A stretch of 64,000 nt of DNA from Paenibacillus swuensis (GCF_001644605.1 NZ_CP011388.1:3066501-3130500), one strand, 5' to 3'; positions 36,743 through 45,982 are shown, counted from the stretch's first letter. The notes: generated by a model from the letters alone, not told the origin. Program-made: numbers and translations.

Positions 36743-36893
36743 ACTTTGTCATCAATATTTCCGCATCCTTGCATTGTTCCCTTTTTGATCAAAAAGTAGT
36801 TATAAAACGTCCGAAGGCTCGTATACATAGTAGTACAAACCCGGCTTGGCCGGACCCCATGCAATTTCTATACTTGAAGGAGGCAAAGAGAAG

Positions 36894-37958
36894 ATGACCT
36901 TTTCTGCAAAAATGAGAGGTGCCGCGATTGTAGGTTTGGTTGCGTTGCCCCTGTTGACAACCGGATGCGGCTTATTAAAGTCGGGAACGACGACGGGGCA
37001 GATTGACCCGCCACAGGGTGAAATTCTGACAGGGCAAGATACCGCCGTGGGCGCCGTTGAAACGACGGATGCGAATGAAATGAGCAAGGGCATTACCTTA
37101 TACCTGAAGGACGCGAACAATTATGTGGCTCCGGTTACGCTGAATGTTCCTAAAGTGGACGGTATCGCAAAAATGACATTGGCCTACTTGGTTGAAGACG
37201 GGGAATATAAGGATTTGTTACCGGAAGGATTTACGGCGATTTTGCCAAAAGGTACCCAGGTGAAAGAGTTAAATATTGATCCGAAAAGTAAACTGGCTAC
37301 CGTGGACTTCTCCAAGGAGTTCGTGAACTATAACGCTCAGGACGAGCGCAAAATATTGGAGGCCGTCACTTATACGTTAACCGGCTTTCCGACGATACAA
37401 AGCGTGCAGATCCGAGTAGAAGGCAAGGCTTTGACTGAAATGCCTGAAGCCGCCACGCCGTTGGATGAGCCGTTAACCCGAGGCATGGGCATCAACATCG
37501 AGAAAAGCGCGGATTTAGATGCCAGTGAATTAGGTAATTCTTCCCCGGTCACACTTTACTTTTTGGGCAAGACTGAAGCCGAAGAAACATACTTTGTTCC
37601 TGTAACGCGACTGGTGCGGAGAACGGATAATATGGCTCAGGCCGCGGTTCAGCAACTCATTAAAGGGCCGTTAAGCAGCTCGCAGCTTACATCGGTTATG
37701 GACCCGGGTGCGCAGGTGTTGCAGGTGGCGCAACAAGAAGGAATTATTACAGTCAATCTGAGCGGGGAAATTCAGACGCCGGAGCTTAAGGTGCCTTCCG
37801 AAACGTTGCAATCCGTCATTCTTTCTTTAACAGAGAATACGGGTGCTTCCAAGGTGCAGATTCTGATTGACGGCGACAAGGAAGTGAGCGGCACGGACGA
37901 ACAGAGCTACAGCAAACCAGTCACCCGTCCTGCGCATGTCAATCCCGTAGAATTATAA
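36894..37958 (+). CDS. gerM: Sporulation/germination lipoprotein with two GerMN domains
   Basis: A 354-residue lipoprotein: signal residues 1-22 with lipobox LTTGC, then two GerMN domains at about 85-190 (LAYLVEDGEYKDLLPEGFTAILPKGT) and about 215-330 (MAQAAVQQLIKGPLSS, GIITVNLSGEI). GerM is needed for spore formation and germination in B. subtilis. AAGGAGG lies 10 bases upstream of the ATG. The order gerM-rph-rdgB matches B. subtilis. A terminator follows. Confidence 0.88.
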   Translation: MTFSAKMRGAAIVGLVALPLLTTGCGLLKSGTTTGQIDPPQGEILTGQDTAVGAVETTDANEMSKGITLYLKDANNYVAPVTLNVPKVDGIAKMTLAYLVEDGEYKDLLPEGFTAILPKGTQVKELNIDPKSKLATVDFSKEFVNYNAQDERKILEAVTYTLTGFPTIQSVQIRVEGKALTEMPEAATPLDEPLTRGMGINIEKSADLDASELGNSSPVTLYFLGKTEAEETYFVPVTRLVRRTDNMAQAAVQQLIKGPLSSSQLTSVMDPGAQVLQVAQQEGIITVNLSGEIQTPELKVPSETLQSVILSLTENTGASKVQILIDGDKEVSGTDEQSYSKPVTRPAHVNPVEL

Positions 37959-37975
37959 TGAGATAAGAGTAATTC

Positions 37976-38001
37976 GGCTCCGCTTAAGCGGGGCTTTTTG
38001 T
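37976..38001 (+). terminator. Terminator after gerM
   Basis: GGCTCCGCTT pairs with AAGCGGGGC (one G-U), followed by TTTTTG and a second T-run. Confidence 0.8.
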
Positions 38002-38132
38002 TTTTTAGACCGAAGAAAATTTATACCCGTCTTGTCGGTTTTTATTTTGACGTTAAATTGGATTTGAGCTTTGGGGTTTGGTAAAATGAAGAATGTTCCT
38101 TGGGACATGCGAAAACTAGGAGGCATCCATTC

Positions 38133-38891
38133 ATGAGAATAGACGGAAGACAAGCCAATGAAATCAGGCCGTTAACGATTACGGCGCCATATACGAAATA
38201 TGCGGAAGGTTCCGTGCTGATTGAGGTCGGGGAGACCAAGGTTATCTGTACCGCATCCGTGGAAGAGCGGGTTCCCCCCTTTATGAAAGGACAAGGCCGG
38301 GGTTGGGTAACCGCGGAATATTCAATGCTGCCCCGAGCGACTCAAGTGCGGAATCAAAGAGAAGCGAATAAGGGAAAGCTGGGCGGACGCACGATGGAAA
38401 TTCAACGTCTGATCGGACGCGCGCTTCGTTCTGTCGTGAATCTTCAAGCTTTGGGTGAACGCACGATTACATTGGATTGCGATGTAATTCAGGCGGACGG
38501 AGGCACGCGCACGACTTCCATTACGGGCGCTTTTATCGCTTTGGCCATGGCTGTTAACAAGATTCATGAACAACATAACCTGAAGTCATTTCCGATTACG
38601 GATTTCCTGGCATCTGTTTCGGCGGGTGTGGTGGGCGGTAAGCCGTTGCTGGACCTTGCTTATGAAGAGGATTCCAAAGCCAAGGTGGATATGAACATCG
38701 TCATGACCGGCAACGGTCAGTTCGTAGAGCTTCAAGGTACCGGTGAAGATGCGCCGTTCACCCGCGAAGAGCTGAACACGTTGCTGGAACTGGCGGAGGA
38801 AGGGATTCGGGGACTTATTGAACGGCAAAAGGAAGTGCTTGGACCGATCGCTGATAAGATCGGAGGCTCGGGCCGTGCGGCTGGCAAGTAA
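38133..38891 (+). CDS. rph: Ribonuclease PH
   Basis: A 252-residue phosphorolytic exoribonuclease that trims tRNA 3' ends. RNase PH motifs include [13 protein letters not shown] at the N-terminus, [14 protein letters not shown] near 65, [18 protein letters not shown] near 87 and [19 protein letters not shown] near 115 with catalytic Asp residues. ACTAGGAGG lies upstream of the ATG at 38133. It overlaps rdgB by 17 bases. Confidence 0.96.
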   Translation: MRIDGRQANEIRPLTITAPYTKYAEGSVLIEVGETKVICTASVEERVPPFMKGQGRGWVTAEYSMLPRATQVRNQREANKGKLGGRTMEIQRLIGRALRSVVNLQALGERTITLDCDVIQADGGTRTTSITGAFIALAMAVNKIHEQHNLKSFPITDFLASVSAGVVGGKPLLDLAYEEDSKAKVDMNIVMTGNGQFVELQGTGEDAPFTREELNTLLELAEEGIRGLIERQKEVLGPIADKIGGSGRAAGK

Positions 38892-39489
38892 GCGAATCCT
38901 CGTTGCGACGAAGAATAAGGGCAAAGTGCAGGAATTTGCCCATGCCTTCGCGGCGCTGGGGATCGAAACCGCGAGCCTGCTGGATTATCCCGGGATTCCC
39001 GACATTGTGGAAGACGGGGATACGTTTGCCGCGAACGCCGAGATTAAGGCGCGCGCCATCGCGAATACGTTCAGCCTGCCGGTGCTGGCTGACGATTCGG
39101 GGCTGTGCGTCGACGCGCTCGAGGGCGCGCCGGGCGTGTATTCCGCCCGGTATGCCGGGGAGGGCGCGTCGGACGCGGACAACAACGCCAAGCTGCAGCG
39201 GGAACTTGCGCTGCGGCTTGGCGATGGCGCCGGGGAGGCGCTCAGCCGGGCGCGCTTTGTGAGCGCGCTGGTGCTGTACGACCCGGCGACCGGCCTGCGC
39301 GTGCAGGCCGAGGGCGAGGTCGGCGGCGTCATTGTCGCCGAGCCTCGCGGGAGCGGCGGATTCGGGTACGATCCGTATTTCCTCGTACCCGAATTCGCCA
39401 AGACCATGGCGGAGCTGACGCTCGAGGAGAAGAACGCCGTCTCCCACCGGGGAAAGGCGCTCCGCGCGTTGCTGGCGCAGCTGGTATGA
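38875..39489 (+). CDS. rdgB: XTP/dITP diphosphatase (RdgB/HAM1 family)
   Basis: A 204-residue nucleotide-pool cleaner that hydrolyses dITP and XTP. The start [17 protein letters not shown], the acidic [23 protein letters not shown] and the C-terminal [11 protein letters not shown] and SHRGKAL are characteristic. GTG 38875 is chosen because GGAGG sits 8 bases upstream inside rph. From about 38,940 the gene is much more GC-rich than rph. In B. subtilis the next gene is ysnB; here that place is taken by a tandem repeat array. Confidence 0.93.
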   Translation: MRLASKRILVATKNKGKVQEFAHAFAALGIETASLLDYPGIPDIVEDGDTFAANAEIKARAIANTFSLPVLADDSGLCVDALEGAPGVYSARYAGEGASDADNNAKLQRELALRLGDGAGEALSRARFVSALVLYDPATGLRVQAEGEVGGVIVAEPRGSGGFGYDPYFLVPEFAKTMAELTLEEKNAVSHRGKALRALLAQLV

Positions 39490-39508
39490 TGTTGCGGCGG
39501 GCTGTGCG

Positions 39509-39857
39509 CAATCACCCTGCCCCCTGATGGAACGGGATAACCCGGCATCACCGTCAAAGCGGCCAACCGATCACCCCGCCCCCTGAGGGAAAGGGATAAC
39601 CCGGCATCACCGCCAAAGCGGCCACAACCGATCATCCCGCCCCCCGAGGGAAAGGGATAACCCGGCATCACCGCCAAAGCGGTCACAACCGATCATCCCG
39701 CCCCCCTGAGGGAAAGGGATAACCCGGCATCACCGTCAAAGCGGCCACAACCGATCATCCCGCCCCCCTGAGGGAAAGGGATAACCCGGCATCACCGCCA
39801 AAGCGACCACAACCGATCACACGCCGCCCCCTAAGGGAAAGGAATAACCCGGCATCT
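39509..39857. repeat. Tandem repeat array, six copies of 59-62 bases
   Basis: Units start near 39511, 39570, 39631, 39692, 39754 and 39816. Each contains a C-run (CCCGCCCCC), GGGAAAGGGATAACCCGGCA and CACCGCCAAAGCGG. Copies differ at a few bases and the last is cut short. The period is not a multiple of three, so it is not coding. It fills the 410-base space between rdgB and the asnB terminator. Confidence 0.93.
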
Positions 39858-39862
39858 TCGAC

Positions 39863-39900
39863 ATACTGAAACCCTGACAAATTTGTCAGGGTTTCAGTAT
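39863..39900. terminator. Bidirectional terminator for asnB
   Basis: A perfect 38-base inverted repeat, with arms ATACTGAAACCCTGACAAA and its complement, ends at the asnB stop codon. It terminates asnB on the minus strand and anything reading out of the repeats. Confidence 0.85.
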
Positions 39901-41744
39901 TATTTAACCGTCACTTTATACTCCCGCATCCAAGTGTCTACTTGGCCAAGGTAAGCAAACAGTTGCGGTCCCGTCATCAGCTGCCCGAACCACGGCATAT
40001 TAAACTGTGTGGCATCGGAGTTCGCCAGCGCTTTGATTTTTGGCACGTTAATAAACTGCAACAGCGGGGAAGAAGGATCATCCAAGATTTCCATCACCCA
40101 TTCCTTAACGGCCGTCAGATAGTTCGGATTATGCGTCTTCGGATATGGGCTTTTCTTGCGGTACAGCACATCATCCGGCAAAATCCCCGTAAGCGACTTC
40201 CGCAGCAACCCCTTCTCCCGATCGCCCGCTACCTTCATCTCCCATGGAATGTTAAACACATACTCGACTAACCGGTGGTCGGTATATGGAACACGAACCT
40301 CCAGACCCGCATACATGCTCATGCGGTCTTTCCGGTCGAGCAGCGTCGGCATAAAGCGGGTGATGTTGAGATACGACATCTCCCGCATCCTGGCCTTCTG
40401 TCCGGCTTCGCCGACCAGCTTTGGCACTTCGTCAATGGCTTGACGGTAGCGTTCCCCAATGTACTCCTCCGGCTTAACCCAAGCCAGCAGGTCGGGGGAA
40501 AGCAGAGCGCCGCGCTCTTTCGTGGAGAGCGCCCAAGGGAACGTCCCCGCGTTCAACGCTTCCTCGCGGTGAAACCAAGGGTAGCCGCCGAATATTTCAT
40601 CGGCGGCCTCCCCGGAAACCGCCACGGTCGCTTTCTTCTTAATCTCCCGGCAGAAGAGCAGCAGGGAGGCGTCCACGTCCGCCATCCCCGGCAGATCCCG
40701 CGCACGAACCGCGTCTTTCAGCGCGGCTACCAATTCCGGTGTGTCGAATTCCACATAAGTATGGTTCGTGCTCAGATGCTCGGTCATGCGCGCGATCCAT
40801 GGCGCGTCCGCATTGGGTTGAAAGGCGCTGGATTTGAAATGCTTATCATTGTCCAAATAATCCACAGAAAAAGTAGGTACGATCCCTTGGCCTGTTTCAT
40901 TATAGTAGGAAACCGCGATCGAGGTCAGCGCGGAGGAGTCCAGACCGCCGGACAGCAAAGAACAGACCGGAACATCCGACACTAATTGCCGCTCCACCGT
41001 ATCGATGAGCAGTTCACGTACTTTGGCGATCGTTGTGTCCAGGTCATCTTCATGTTCATGACTTTCCAGCGACCAGTAGGAGGAAACTCTGACACCGCTT
41101 CGGTCATACACAAGAAAATGTCCAGGTTTCAACTCGGCTAAATGCTCGTAAACGCCGTGACCGGGCGTACGGGCAGGACCGACTATGAAAATTTCGGCTA
41201 ACCCTTCCCGGCTGATTTCGGGTTGTACGGAGGGATGCGAGAGAATCGCTTTCGGCTCCGAACCAAACAGAAACGTACCGTTATCATGGGCATAAAAAAG
41301 AGGTTTGACGCCAAGCCGGTCCCGGGCCATGAACACATGCTGTTCTTTCTCATTCCATATCGCAAATGCAAAAATTCCGTTAAACCGATCCAAGCACGCC
41401 CGTCCCCACTCGATATAGGCGACCAGGAGCACTTCGGTATCGCAATTTGTGCGGAACGTATGTCCGCGAGCTTCCAATTCCTTGCGAAGTTCGGGAGCAT
41501 TATATAATTCGCCGTTATACACCAGGGTGTACGTATCGTCTCCGGCTTTGCGCACCATAGGCTGCGCTCCGTTCTCGGGATCGATGACGCTTAGACGGCG
41601 GTGACCGAAGGCGCAATGGGACGATATCCAGGTTCCGGAGGCATCAGGTCCGCGATTGGCTAACGTTTCCGTCATGTTCTCAAGAATCGACGGATAATGC
41701 GTCAGGTCTTTTTTCCAATCGATCCATCCGGTAATTCCGCACAT
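39900..41744 (-). CDS. asnB: Asparagine synthase (glutamine-hydrolysing)
   Basis: A 614-residue enzyme that makes asparagine from aspartate, ATP and glutamine. The class II glutaminase domain (about 1-210) starts with Cys2 in MCGITGW and has RRLSVIDPENGAQPM. The synthetase domain has the ATP-pyrophosphatase loop SLLSGGLDSSALTS near residue 263 and GEAADEIFGGYPW near 380. It has a moderate ribosome-binding site and stands alone between a perfect terminator palindrome and a divergent small operon. Confidence 0.95.
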   Translation of the reverse strand: MCGITGWIDWKKDLTHYPSILENMTETLANRGPDASGTWISSHCAFGHRRLSVIDPENGAQPMVRKAGDDTYTLVYNGELYNAPELRKELEARGHTFRTNCDTEVLLVAYIEWGRACLDRFNGIFAFAIWNEKEQHVFMARDRLGVKPLFYAHDNGTFLFGSEPKAILSHPSVQPEISREGLAEIFIVGPARTPGHGVYEHLAELKPGHFLVYDRSGVRVSSYWSLESHEHEDDLDTTIAKVRELLIDTVERQLVSDVPVCSLLSGGLDSSALTSIAVSYYNETGQGIVPTFSVDYLDNDKHFKSSAFQPNADAPWIARMTEHLSTNHTYVEFDTPELVAALKDAVRARDLPGMADVDASLLLFCREIKKKATVAVSGEAADEIFGGYPWFHREEALNAGTFPWALSTKERGALLSPDLLAWVKPEEYIGERYRQAIDEVPKLVGEAGQKARMREMSYLNITRFMPTLLDRKDRMSMYAGLEVRVPYTDHRLVEYVFNIPWEMKVAGDREKGLLRKSLTGILPDDVLYRKKSPYPKTHNPNYLTAVKEWVMEILDDPSSPLLQFINVPKIKALANSDATQFNMPWFGQLMTGPQLFAYLGQVDTWMREYKVTVK

Positions 41745-41799
41745 AGACCTTCATCCTCTCAGTAAACGTAATAGTTGGATTAACCTCAAGTCAATAATG

Positions 41800-41828
41800 T
41801 TAAAGTATGCGCAGGGCAGGGATAAAAT
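41800..41828 (+). promoter_or_regulatory. Promoter of the 41875 operon
   Basis: TTAAAG at 41800 and TAAAAT at 41823 are 17 bases apart, 47 bases before the start codon. Confidence 0.5.
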
Positions 41829-41874
41829 GTCTGTCCGACAGGAAACCTAATGAGAAAGGGAAAGGAGCTGTGTT

Positions 41875-42189
41875 ATGGAGAAAAAGCACTACTATATTGC
41901 GGTTGGAGCCGGCACGGTGATGGAGGATCAGGGGGCCGCAGCCTTTGAACTCGAGATTGAAGCGACCGAAGAGGAAGCCGATCAATTGCAGGAGCTGTTT
42001 CGAACACAATATGAAGATGAAATCCCGATGGTTACAGATACTTTCATTTTGCACCCGTTAAAAGCGACGCAAGATCATACCATTTATAAAGATCATCTGC
42101 AGGACGTGTACGCGTTGATTCACAAGCTGGGCACACCGGAGACGAAGAAGCACATTGAGAGCATGCAGATTTTGGACAAAATCAAATAA
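41875..42189 (+). CDS. Small protein of unknown function
   Basis: A 104-residue acidic soluble protein that I do not recognise. Residues 1-40 look like a beta-hairpin-rich segment (HYYIAVGAGTVMEDQGAAAFELEIEA), and 40-100 are helical with HKLGTPETKKHIESM. There is no signal peptide. AAAGGAG lies upstream of the ATG. It shares an operon with the next small gene, 15 bases downstream. Confidence 0.75.
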   Translation: MEKKHYYIAVGAGTVMEDQGAAAFELEIEATEEEADQLQELFRTQYEDEIPMVTDTFILHPLKATQDHTIYKDHLQDVYALIHKLGTPETKKHIESMQILDKIK

Positions 42190-42204
42190 GTAGGAGGACC
42201 CGTC

Positions 42205-42543
42205 TTGTATACAATAAAAAGTGCGCATTATTTAGGCGTTGTTGAGAAAAATGGTACCCGATACGCGCAAGTAGCTGTGCAATCGGCGGTTCCGGGACAA
42301 CCGGAGATGCTGGCTCACTTCACGAAGAAGGACGAGAATCAGTATGAAATGCCGCTCTTGCTCGAAAACCACGCTGATCTTGATATTGACTGGTATGAAA
42401 ATAATTTGCACAACGCGTTTGTAAACATTACATCTTCCGAAAATTCGCCGACCGGCAATTCATCTTACACCAAAGATTTGTTAGGCAAGGAAATTCTGAG
42501 CTATGGGGATGTTCGGGACTCGGTCAGGAACGGTTTAGGCTAA
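42205..42543 (+). CDS. Small protein of unknown function
   Basis: A 112-residue soluble protein that I do not recognise. It begins at TTG 42205 with AGGAGG 7 bases upstream. It is acidic, with a predicted beta-rich first half (YLGVVEKNGTRYAQVAVQSAVPG). It is the second gene of a two-gene unit and is followed by a terminator. Confidence 0.72.
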   Translation: MYTIKSAHYLGVVEKNGTRYAQVAVQSAVPGQPEMLAHFTKKDENQYEMPLLLENHADLDIDWYENNLHNAFVNITSSENSPTGNSSYTKDLLGKEILSYGDVRDSVRNGLG

Positions 42544-42560
42544 TTTTTATGGCAAAATAA

Positions 42561-42606
42561 AACCCGGCAGTCACCTAGGCTTTAAGCTTTTGTGACAGCC
42601 GGGTTA
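42561..42606. terminator. Terminator between 42205 gene and 42634 gene
   Basis: AACCCGGC-(A)-GTCAC pairs with GTGAC-(A)-GCCGGGTT, flanked by A- and T-rich sequence on both sides; it serves two convergent genes. Confidence 0.75.
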
Positions 42607-42633
42607 TTTGTTGATTAGGGCAGGACTAAGGTA

Positions 42634-42840
42634 CTAACTCATGTTCTTGTTAATGCCTGAGGCGGTCTGCGGATTCACGGAAGGAAAGGTGCCGGTTGGC
42701 GCTTCCACACCGGCCAGATCCGGAGATTGTTCTCCTTCGTCAGCGGCGTCGCCGTTAAAGATACGGTCCATCTCCTGATTCGCCTTCTTGGCGGCTTCGT
42801 CAGTTTCATGCGGATTAGGGTTATTGTTGAGATAGGACAT
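42634..42840 (-). CDS. Small hydrophilic protein of unknown function
   Basis: A 68-residue Asn-, Asp- and Glu-rich protein without hydrophobic segments (MSYLNNNPNPHETDEAAKKANQEMD at the start). GAAGGGAG precedes the ATG by 8 bases. It is probably intrinsically disordered. The clean ribosome-binding site and terminator support it being real, but no function can be given. Confidence 0.6.
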   Translation of the reverse strand: MSYLNNNPNPHETDEAAKKANQEMDRIFNGDAADEGEQSPDLAGVEAPTGTFPSVNPQTASGINKNMS

Positions 42841-42995
42841 GTCTGGGCTCCCTTCGTATGAAGTTCCCTCTAAGTTTGCCCGTCTGCTGTGATTTTATCT
42901 ATGTCCGCGACTTCGCAACGGCCGGGCTGTGCCCGTGCCGAACTGCGCTGCGACGTCCCCCCTCGTCGGGGGTTCGAATCTACCTGGACATAAAA

Positions 42996-43017
42996 AAAGA
43001 CGCAATTACGCGTCTTT
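42996..43017. terminator. Terminator, first copy
   Basis: AAAGACGC-AATTAC-GCGTCTTT flanked by an A-run and a T-run. It is identical to the tRNA-Arg terminator 175 bases to the right. Confidence 0.75.
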
Positions 43018-43170
43018 TATTTTTTACGTCCCAGGAGGGATGCGCTGCGGCATCAGGACGGTGTCACCGTCCGATGGAGCTCGCGACTCCGCTACGGCCG
43101 GGCTGTGCCCGTGCCGAATGCGCTGCGACGTCCCCCCGCGTCGGGGATTCGAATCTACCTGGACATAAAA

Positions 43171-43192
43171 AAAGACGCAATTACGCGTCTTT
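43171..43192. terminator. tRNA-Arg terminator
   Basis: AAAGACGC-AATTAC-GCGTCTTT, with seven A before and a T-rich run after, lies 10 bases past the tRNA 3' end on the minus strand. Confidence 0.85.
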
Positions 43193-43201
43193 TATTTTTT
43201 A

Positions 43202-43275
43202 CGTCCCAGGAGGGATTCGAACCCCCGACCGTACGCTTAGAAGGCGTATGCTCTATCCGGCTGAGCTACTGGGAC
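43202..43275 (-). tRNA. tRNA-Arg (UCU anticodon)
   Basis: Read on the minus strand, GTCCCAG pairs with CTGGGAC for the acceptor stem, with G as discriminator. The D-arm is GCTC/GAGC, the anticodon loop CTTCTAA gives UCU, and the T-arm is GGGGG-TTCGAAT-CCCTC. All arms close and the length is 74 nt. CCA is not encoded. The terminator at 43171 follows. Confidence 0.95.
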
Positions 43276-43431
43276 ACAATAAATTATAATAGCAGAGGAC
43301 GCGGGGAAAATCAATGACCAACGTATGGAAACGAGCAATCTCCATCACATTTTTACATTGCCGAGAACAATGCTATAATCTTTAGCAAGTAAACGAGCAG
43401 GCGCGGTCTCGAGGCAAAGGTGGTGTGAACG

Positions 43432-44322
43432 ATAGCAGACAATATATATCTTTTTCCAAAAACACTGGATTATTATCAGATTGAATTAACCCGGATGCTC
43501 GAAACGGAGCAATACGGCGAAGCCGTAGGCTTACTTGAATTTTTATTGCAATGTCAAGGTGAAGAAGAACGCACTTATGAGGAATGGGGCTCTTTGCTCA
43601 ACTGGCTTGTGACGGCATTTCCCCACGTAAAGGACGGTCAGGTTCAACCGGATACCGAACAGGATCTAACCGAGAACGATATATTGAAAGAACATGTGAA
43701 GTACAAGACGGACAGCGATCCGGACTATGCCCGGAAGATTATAGACACGTTGATCCACAGCCGTGAAATGGACAAAAAGCTCCTGGCACTCGGCCAATTA
43801 TCTTACATAGATCATCCAAGTATCGATAAAGAATTAGTCCGGTTCGCGGAGGGGAAATCTTTACATCCGTTAATTCAGAGCAAAGCTGTGCAGACGTTGA
43901 AAACCCGCGGCGTCGAAGGCGAAATTCGTCTGAACAAACACGGTGAAACCATTACGGTGGATATAGAAGCATTTCCGATGGGCCCGGATGATTTTCCTCA
44001 ACAAGTACGTGAAATTTTGCTCAGAGTGCAGGAAGTCAGCGAGGTGCATTCGCCGGCTTTGTCTTATTTTGCGGAGGAAACCTGGAATGAATTCTTGTTT
44101 TATGTTTACGGAACTTCCGCTTACCGGCAACTGTTGGAACACGATGACAGTACGATGGATGTGTGGGCAGCCGCACTCCATGGTACGTTGTTGGAAACTA
44201 TGGGCGGCGATCTGGACCCGGGTGAACTTTTTGACATGTACGGCATTCATGACGCGCTGGTGTTTCGGTTTGAGCAGGCTCATAAGTTGTTGAAAAGCTA
44301 TGTACAGAGCGCGGCCGGCTAG
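43432..44322 (+). CDS. YsoA-like helical-repeat protein, probable AUA start
   Basis: A soluble, helix-rich protein (residue pattern of TPR/HEAT-like repeats, for example EIINTL-type helices near 80-140 and [11 protein letters not shown] at the end). It sits upstream of tig, where B. subtilis has ysoA, a repeat protein of unknown function. The first ATG is at 43495, but the frame stays open back to 43429 and codes [21 protein letters not shown], which looks like real protein. The only start-like codon near a ribosome-binding site (AAAGGTGG, 8 bases) is ATA at 43432. If ATG 43495 is used the protein has 275 residues, otherwise 296. Confidence 0.7.
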   Translation: MADNIYLFPKTLDYYQIELTRMLETEQYGEAVGLLEFLLQCQGEEERTYEEWGSLLNWLVTAFPHVKDGQVQPDTEQDLTENDILKEHVKYKTDSDPDYARKIIDTLIHSREMDKKLLALGQLSYIDHPSIDKELVRFAEGKSLHPLIQSKAVQTLKTRGVEGEIRLNKHGETITVDIEAFPMGPDDFPQQVREILLRVQEVSEVHSPALSYFAEETWNEFLFYVYGTSAYRQLLEHDDSTMDVWAAALHGTLLETMGGDLDPGELFDMYGIHDALVFRFEQAHKLLKSYVQSAAG

Positions 44323-44349
44323 CGATTTATCCAGATTATGTGGGATGCC

Positions 44350-44378
44350 TTGTAAAAGAGATTGTTTATGTTTATAAT
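44350..44378 (+). promoter_or_regulatory. tig promoter
   Basis: TTGTAA at 44350 and TATAAT at 44373 are 17 bases apart. A second TATAAT at 44387 could serve an overlapping promoter with TTGTTT at 44362. The leader to the tig start is about 110 bases. Confidence 0.6.
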
Positions 44379-44492
44379 GTAATGGTTATAATGGCGCGGA
44401 CAGGCTTCCTTAGGCCTATTTGTGCCGCCAAGCTCAAGATGTCAGGAACTTCATATAAGGAACTGTTAATTTTTTGGAGGGGAAAGCATAAA

Positions 44493-45782
44493 ATGATAGC
44501 AAACTGGGAAAAACTAGAGAAGAACCAAGGGGTTCTTACGGTAGAAGTAGATGCGGATCAAGTTACTTCCGCACTAGACAAGGCGTTCAAGAAAGTTCAA
44601 GGTAAGATCAATGTACCTGGATTCCGTAAAGGTAAAGTGCCTCGTCAAATTTTTGAAGCGAAATACGGTGTAGAAGCTCTTTATCAAGATGCAATCGACA
44701 TCATTCTTCCTGAAGCATACACTGCAGCTGTGAAAGAAACTGCGATTGAACCGATTGACCGTCCGGATGTAGAAGTAGAACAATTCGCTAAAGGACAAGT
44801 ATTTAAATTCAAAGCAACCGTTGAAGTGAAGCCGGAAGTGAAATTGGGCGACTACAAAGGTATTGAAGTAAGCAAGGACGAAGTATCTGTTTCCGACGAA
44901 GAAATTAATGAAGAATTGACTCGTTTGCAACAACGTCATGCTGAACTGGTAGTCGTTGAAGAAGGCGCTGTTGAGAACAACGATATCGCCATCATCGACT
45001 TCGACGGTTATGTAGACGGAGAACCGTTCGAAGGCGGCAAAGCCGACAACTATTCTCTTGAAGTAGGATCCGGAAGCTTTATCCCCGGCTTTGAAGAGCA
45101 AGTAATCGGTTTGAACAAGGGCGAAGAGAAAGATGTGGAAGTTACTTTCCCTGAAACTTACCATGCGGAACACCTTGCGGGTAAAGCAGCTACATTCAAA
45201 GTGAAATTACATGACATTAAACGTAAGAATTTGCCGGCTCTTGACGATGAGTTCGCTAAAGACGTGAGTGAGTTCGAAACATTGGAAGAGTACAAACAAG
45301 ACATCGTTAAACGCTTGACTGAGAAGAAGGACCAAGAGTCTGTTCAGAAGCAAGAATTTGACGTAGTTGAGAAAGCGGCAGCCAACGCTGAAGTTGAAGT
45401 ACCTGCGGCTATGGTGAGTTCCGAGCTGAATCACATGGTTCAAGATTTCGAGAACCGTTTGAAGATGCAAGGTATGAACCTTGACCTGTACTATCAATTC
45501 TCCGGTCAGAACGAAGAAGCGCTTCGCGCTCAAATGAGCGAAGATGCTCAGAAACGCGTTCTGAACAACCTGGTTCTTGAAGCAATTGCAGAAGCTGAAG
45601 GCATTACCGTGTCTGATGAAGAGCTTGATGCTGAACTGAACACGATGGCTGATTCTTACAAGCGTTCCGCTGAAGAGCTTCGCAGCATCCTGTCTGCTAA
45701 CGGCAGCCTTGACGCTATGAAGGATGAACTTAAAGTGAAGAAAACCGTTAAATACCTCGTTGAAAACAGCAAAGCTGTTTAA
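44493..45782 (+). CDS. tig: Trigger factor
   Basis: A 429-residue ribosome-associated chaperone and prolyl isomerase. The N-terminal ribosome-binding domain contains the signature [17 protein letters not shown] near residue 43. The FKBP-type domain (about 155-240) has [38 protein letters not shown], and the C-terminal arms are helical. TTGGAGGGG lies 8 bases before the ATG. Codon usage is strongly biased, as for a highly expressed gene. A terminator follows. Confidence 0.96.
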   Translation: MIANWEKLEKNQGVLTVEVDADQVTSALDKAFKKVQGKINVPGFRKGKVPRQIFEAKYGVEALYQDAIDIILPEAYTAAVKETAIEPIDRPDVEVEQFAKGQVFKFKATVEVKPEVKLGDYKGIEVSKDEVSVSDEEINEELTRLQQRHAELVVVEEGAVENNDIAIIDFDGYVDGEPFEGGKADNYSLEVGSGSFIPGFEEQVIGLNKGEEKDVEVTFPETYHAEHLAGKAATFKVKLHDIKRKNLPALDDEFAKDVSEFETLEEYKQDIVKRLTEKKDQESVQKQEFDVVEKAAANAEVEVPAAMVSSELNHMVQDFENRLKMQGMNLDLYYQFSGQNEEALRAQMSEDAQKRVLNNLVLEAIAEAEGITVSDEELDAELNTMADSYKRSAEELRSILSANGSLDAMKDELKVKKTVKYLVENSKAV

Positions 45783-45803
45783 GAGATTTAACACTAACAT
45801 AAG

Positions 45804-45840
45804 AAGAAAGGCACGTATCCTATTGCGTGCCTTCTTTATT
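45804..45840 (+). terminator. Terminator after tig
   Basis: AAGAAAGGCACG pairs with CGTGCCTTCTTT around a 10-base loop, followed by ATTA. Confidence 0.8.
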
Positions 45841-45911
45841 ACCCAAAATCGCTATACATAACGGAAAAACCTATTACATACGATTCAAAAGAGTACATAT
45901 GCTTTACAAAA

Positions 45912-45940
45912 ATGACATACCCGTTTGAACATGATAAAAT
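45912..45940 (+). promoter_or_regulatory. clpP promoter
   Basis: ATGACA at 45912 and TAAAAT at 45935 are 17 bases apart, 43 bases before the start. No CtsR heptad repeat (GGTCAAA type) was found nearby. Confidence 0.55.
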
Positions 45941-45982
45941 AGGAGTGTAAGCTATTTTTTAAAAGGAAAAGAGGTTGGAGAC

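Larger units (their letters stand above)
42907..43216. repeat. Duplicated 135-base segment next to tRNA-Arg
   Basis: 42907-43041 and 43083-43216 are nearly identical (offset 175-176, one indel and a few substitutions). Each holds a GC-rich stretch, a plus-strand piece GGGTTCGAATCTACCTGGAC that resembles a tRNA 3' end, a bidirectional terminator hairpin, and the minus-strand 3' end of tRNA-Arg (16 bases, ACGTCCCAGGAGGGAT). Only the second copy continues into a whole tRNA. A GGACGGT/ACCGTCC hairpin (43056-43072) lies between the copies. The region from 42841 to 43201 holds no convincing protein gene. Confidence 0.85.

Noticed and set aside
38985-39686. Open frame across the tandem repeat with repeating peptides
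   Set aside because: The period is 59-62 bases, so the frame shifts from unit to unit; no ribosome-binding site and it runs antisense to rdgB.
39509-39857. CRISPR array
   Set aside because: Units are contiguous without unique spacers and there are no cas genes.
42996-43017. Integrase or phage gene linked to the tRNA duplication
   Set aside because: I looked in both flanks (asnB to ysoA-like gene) and found no integrase, excisionase or phage-like gene; only the repeat remains.
42858-43317. Open frames over the tRNA-Arg region with a GGIRTPDRTL-type peptide
   Set aside because: These read through tRNA and terminator repeats, a well-known source of false proteins.
45841-45982. CtsR or CIRCE control sites before clpP
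   Set aside because: No GGTCAAA-type heptads or CIRCE inverted repeat were seen in the upstream region.
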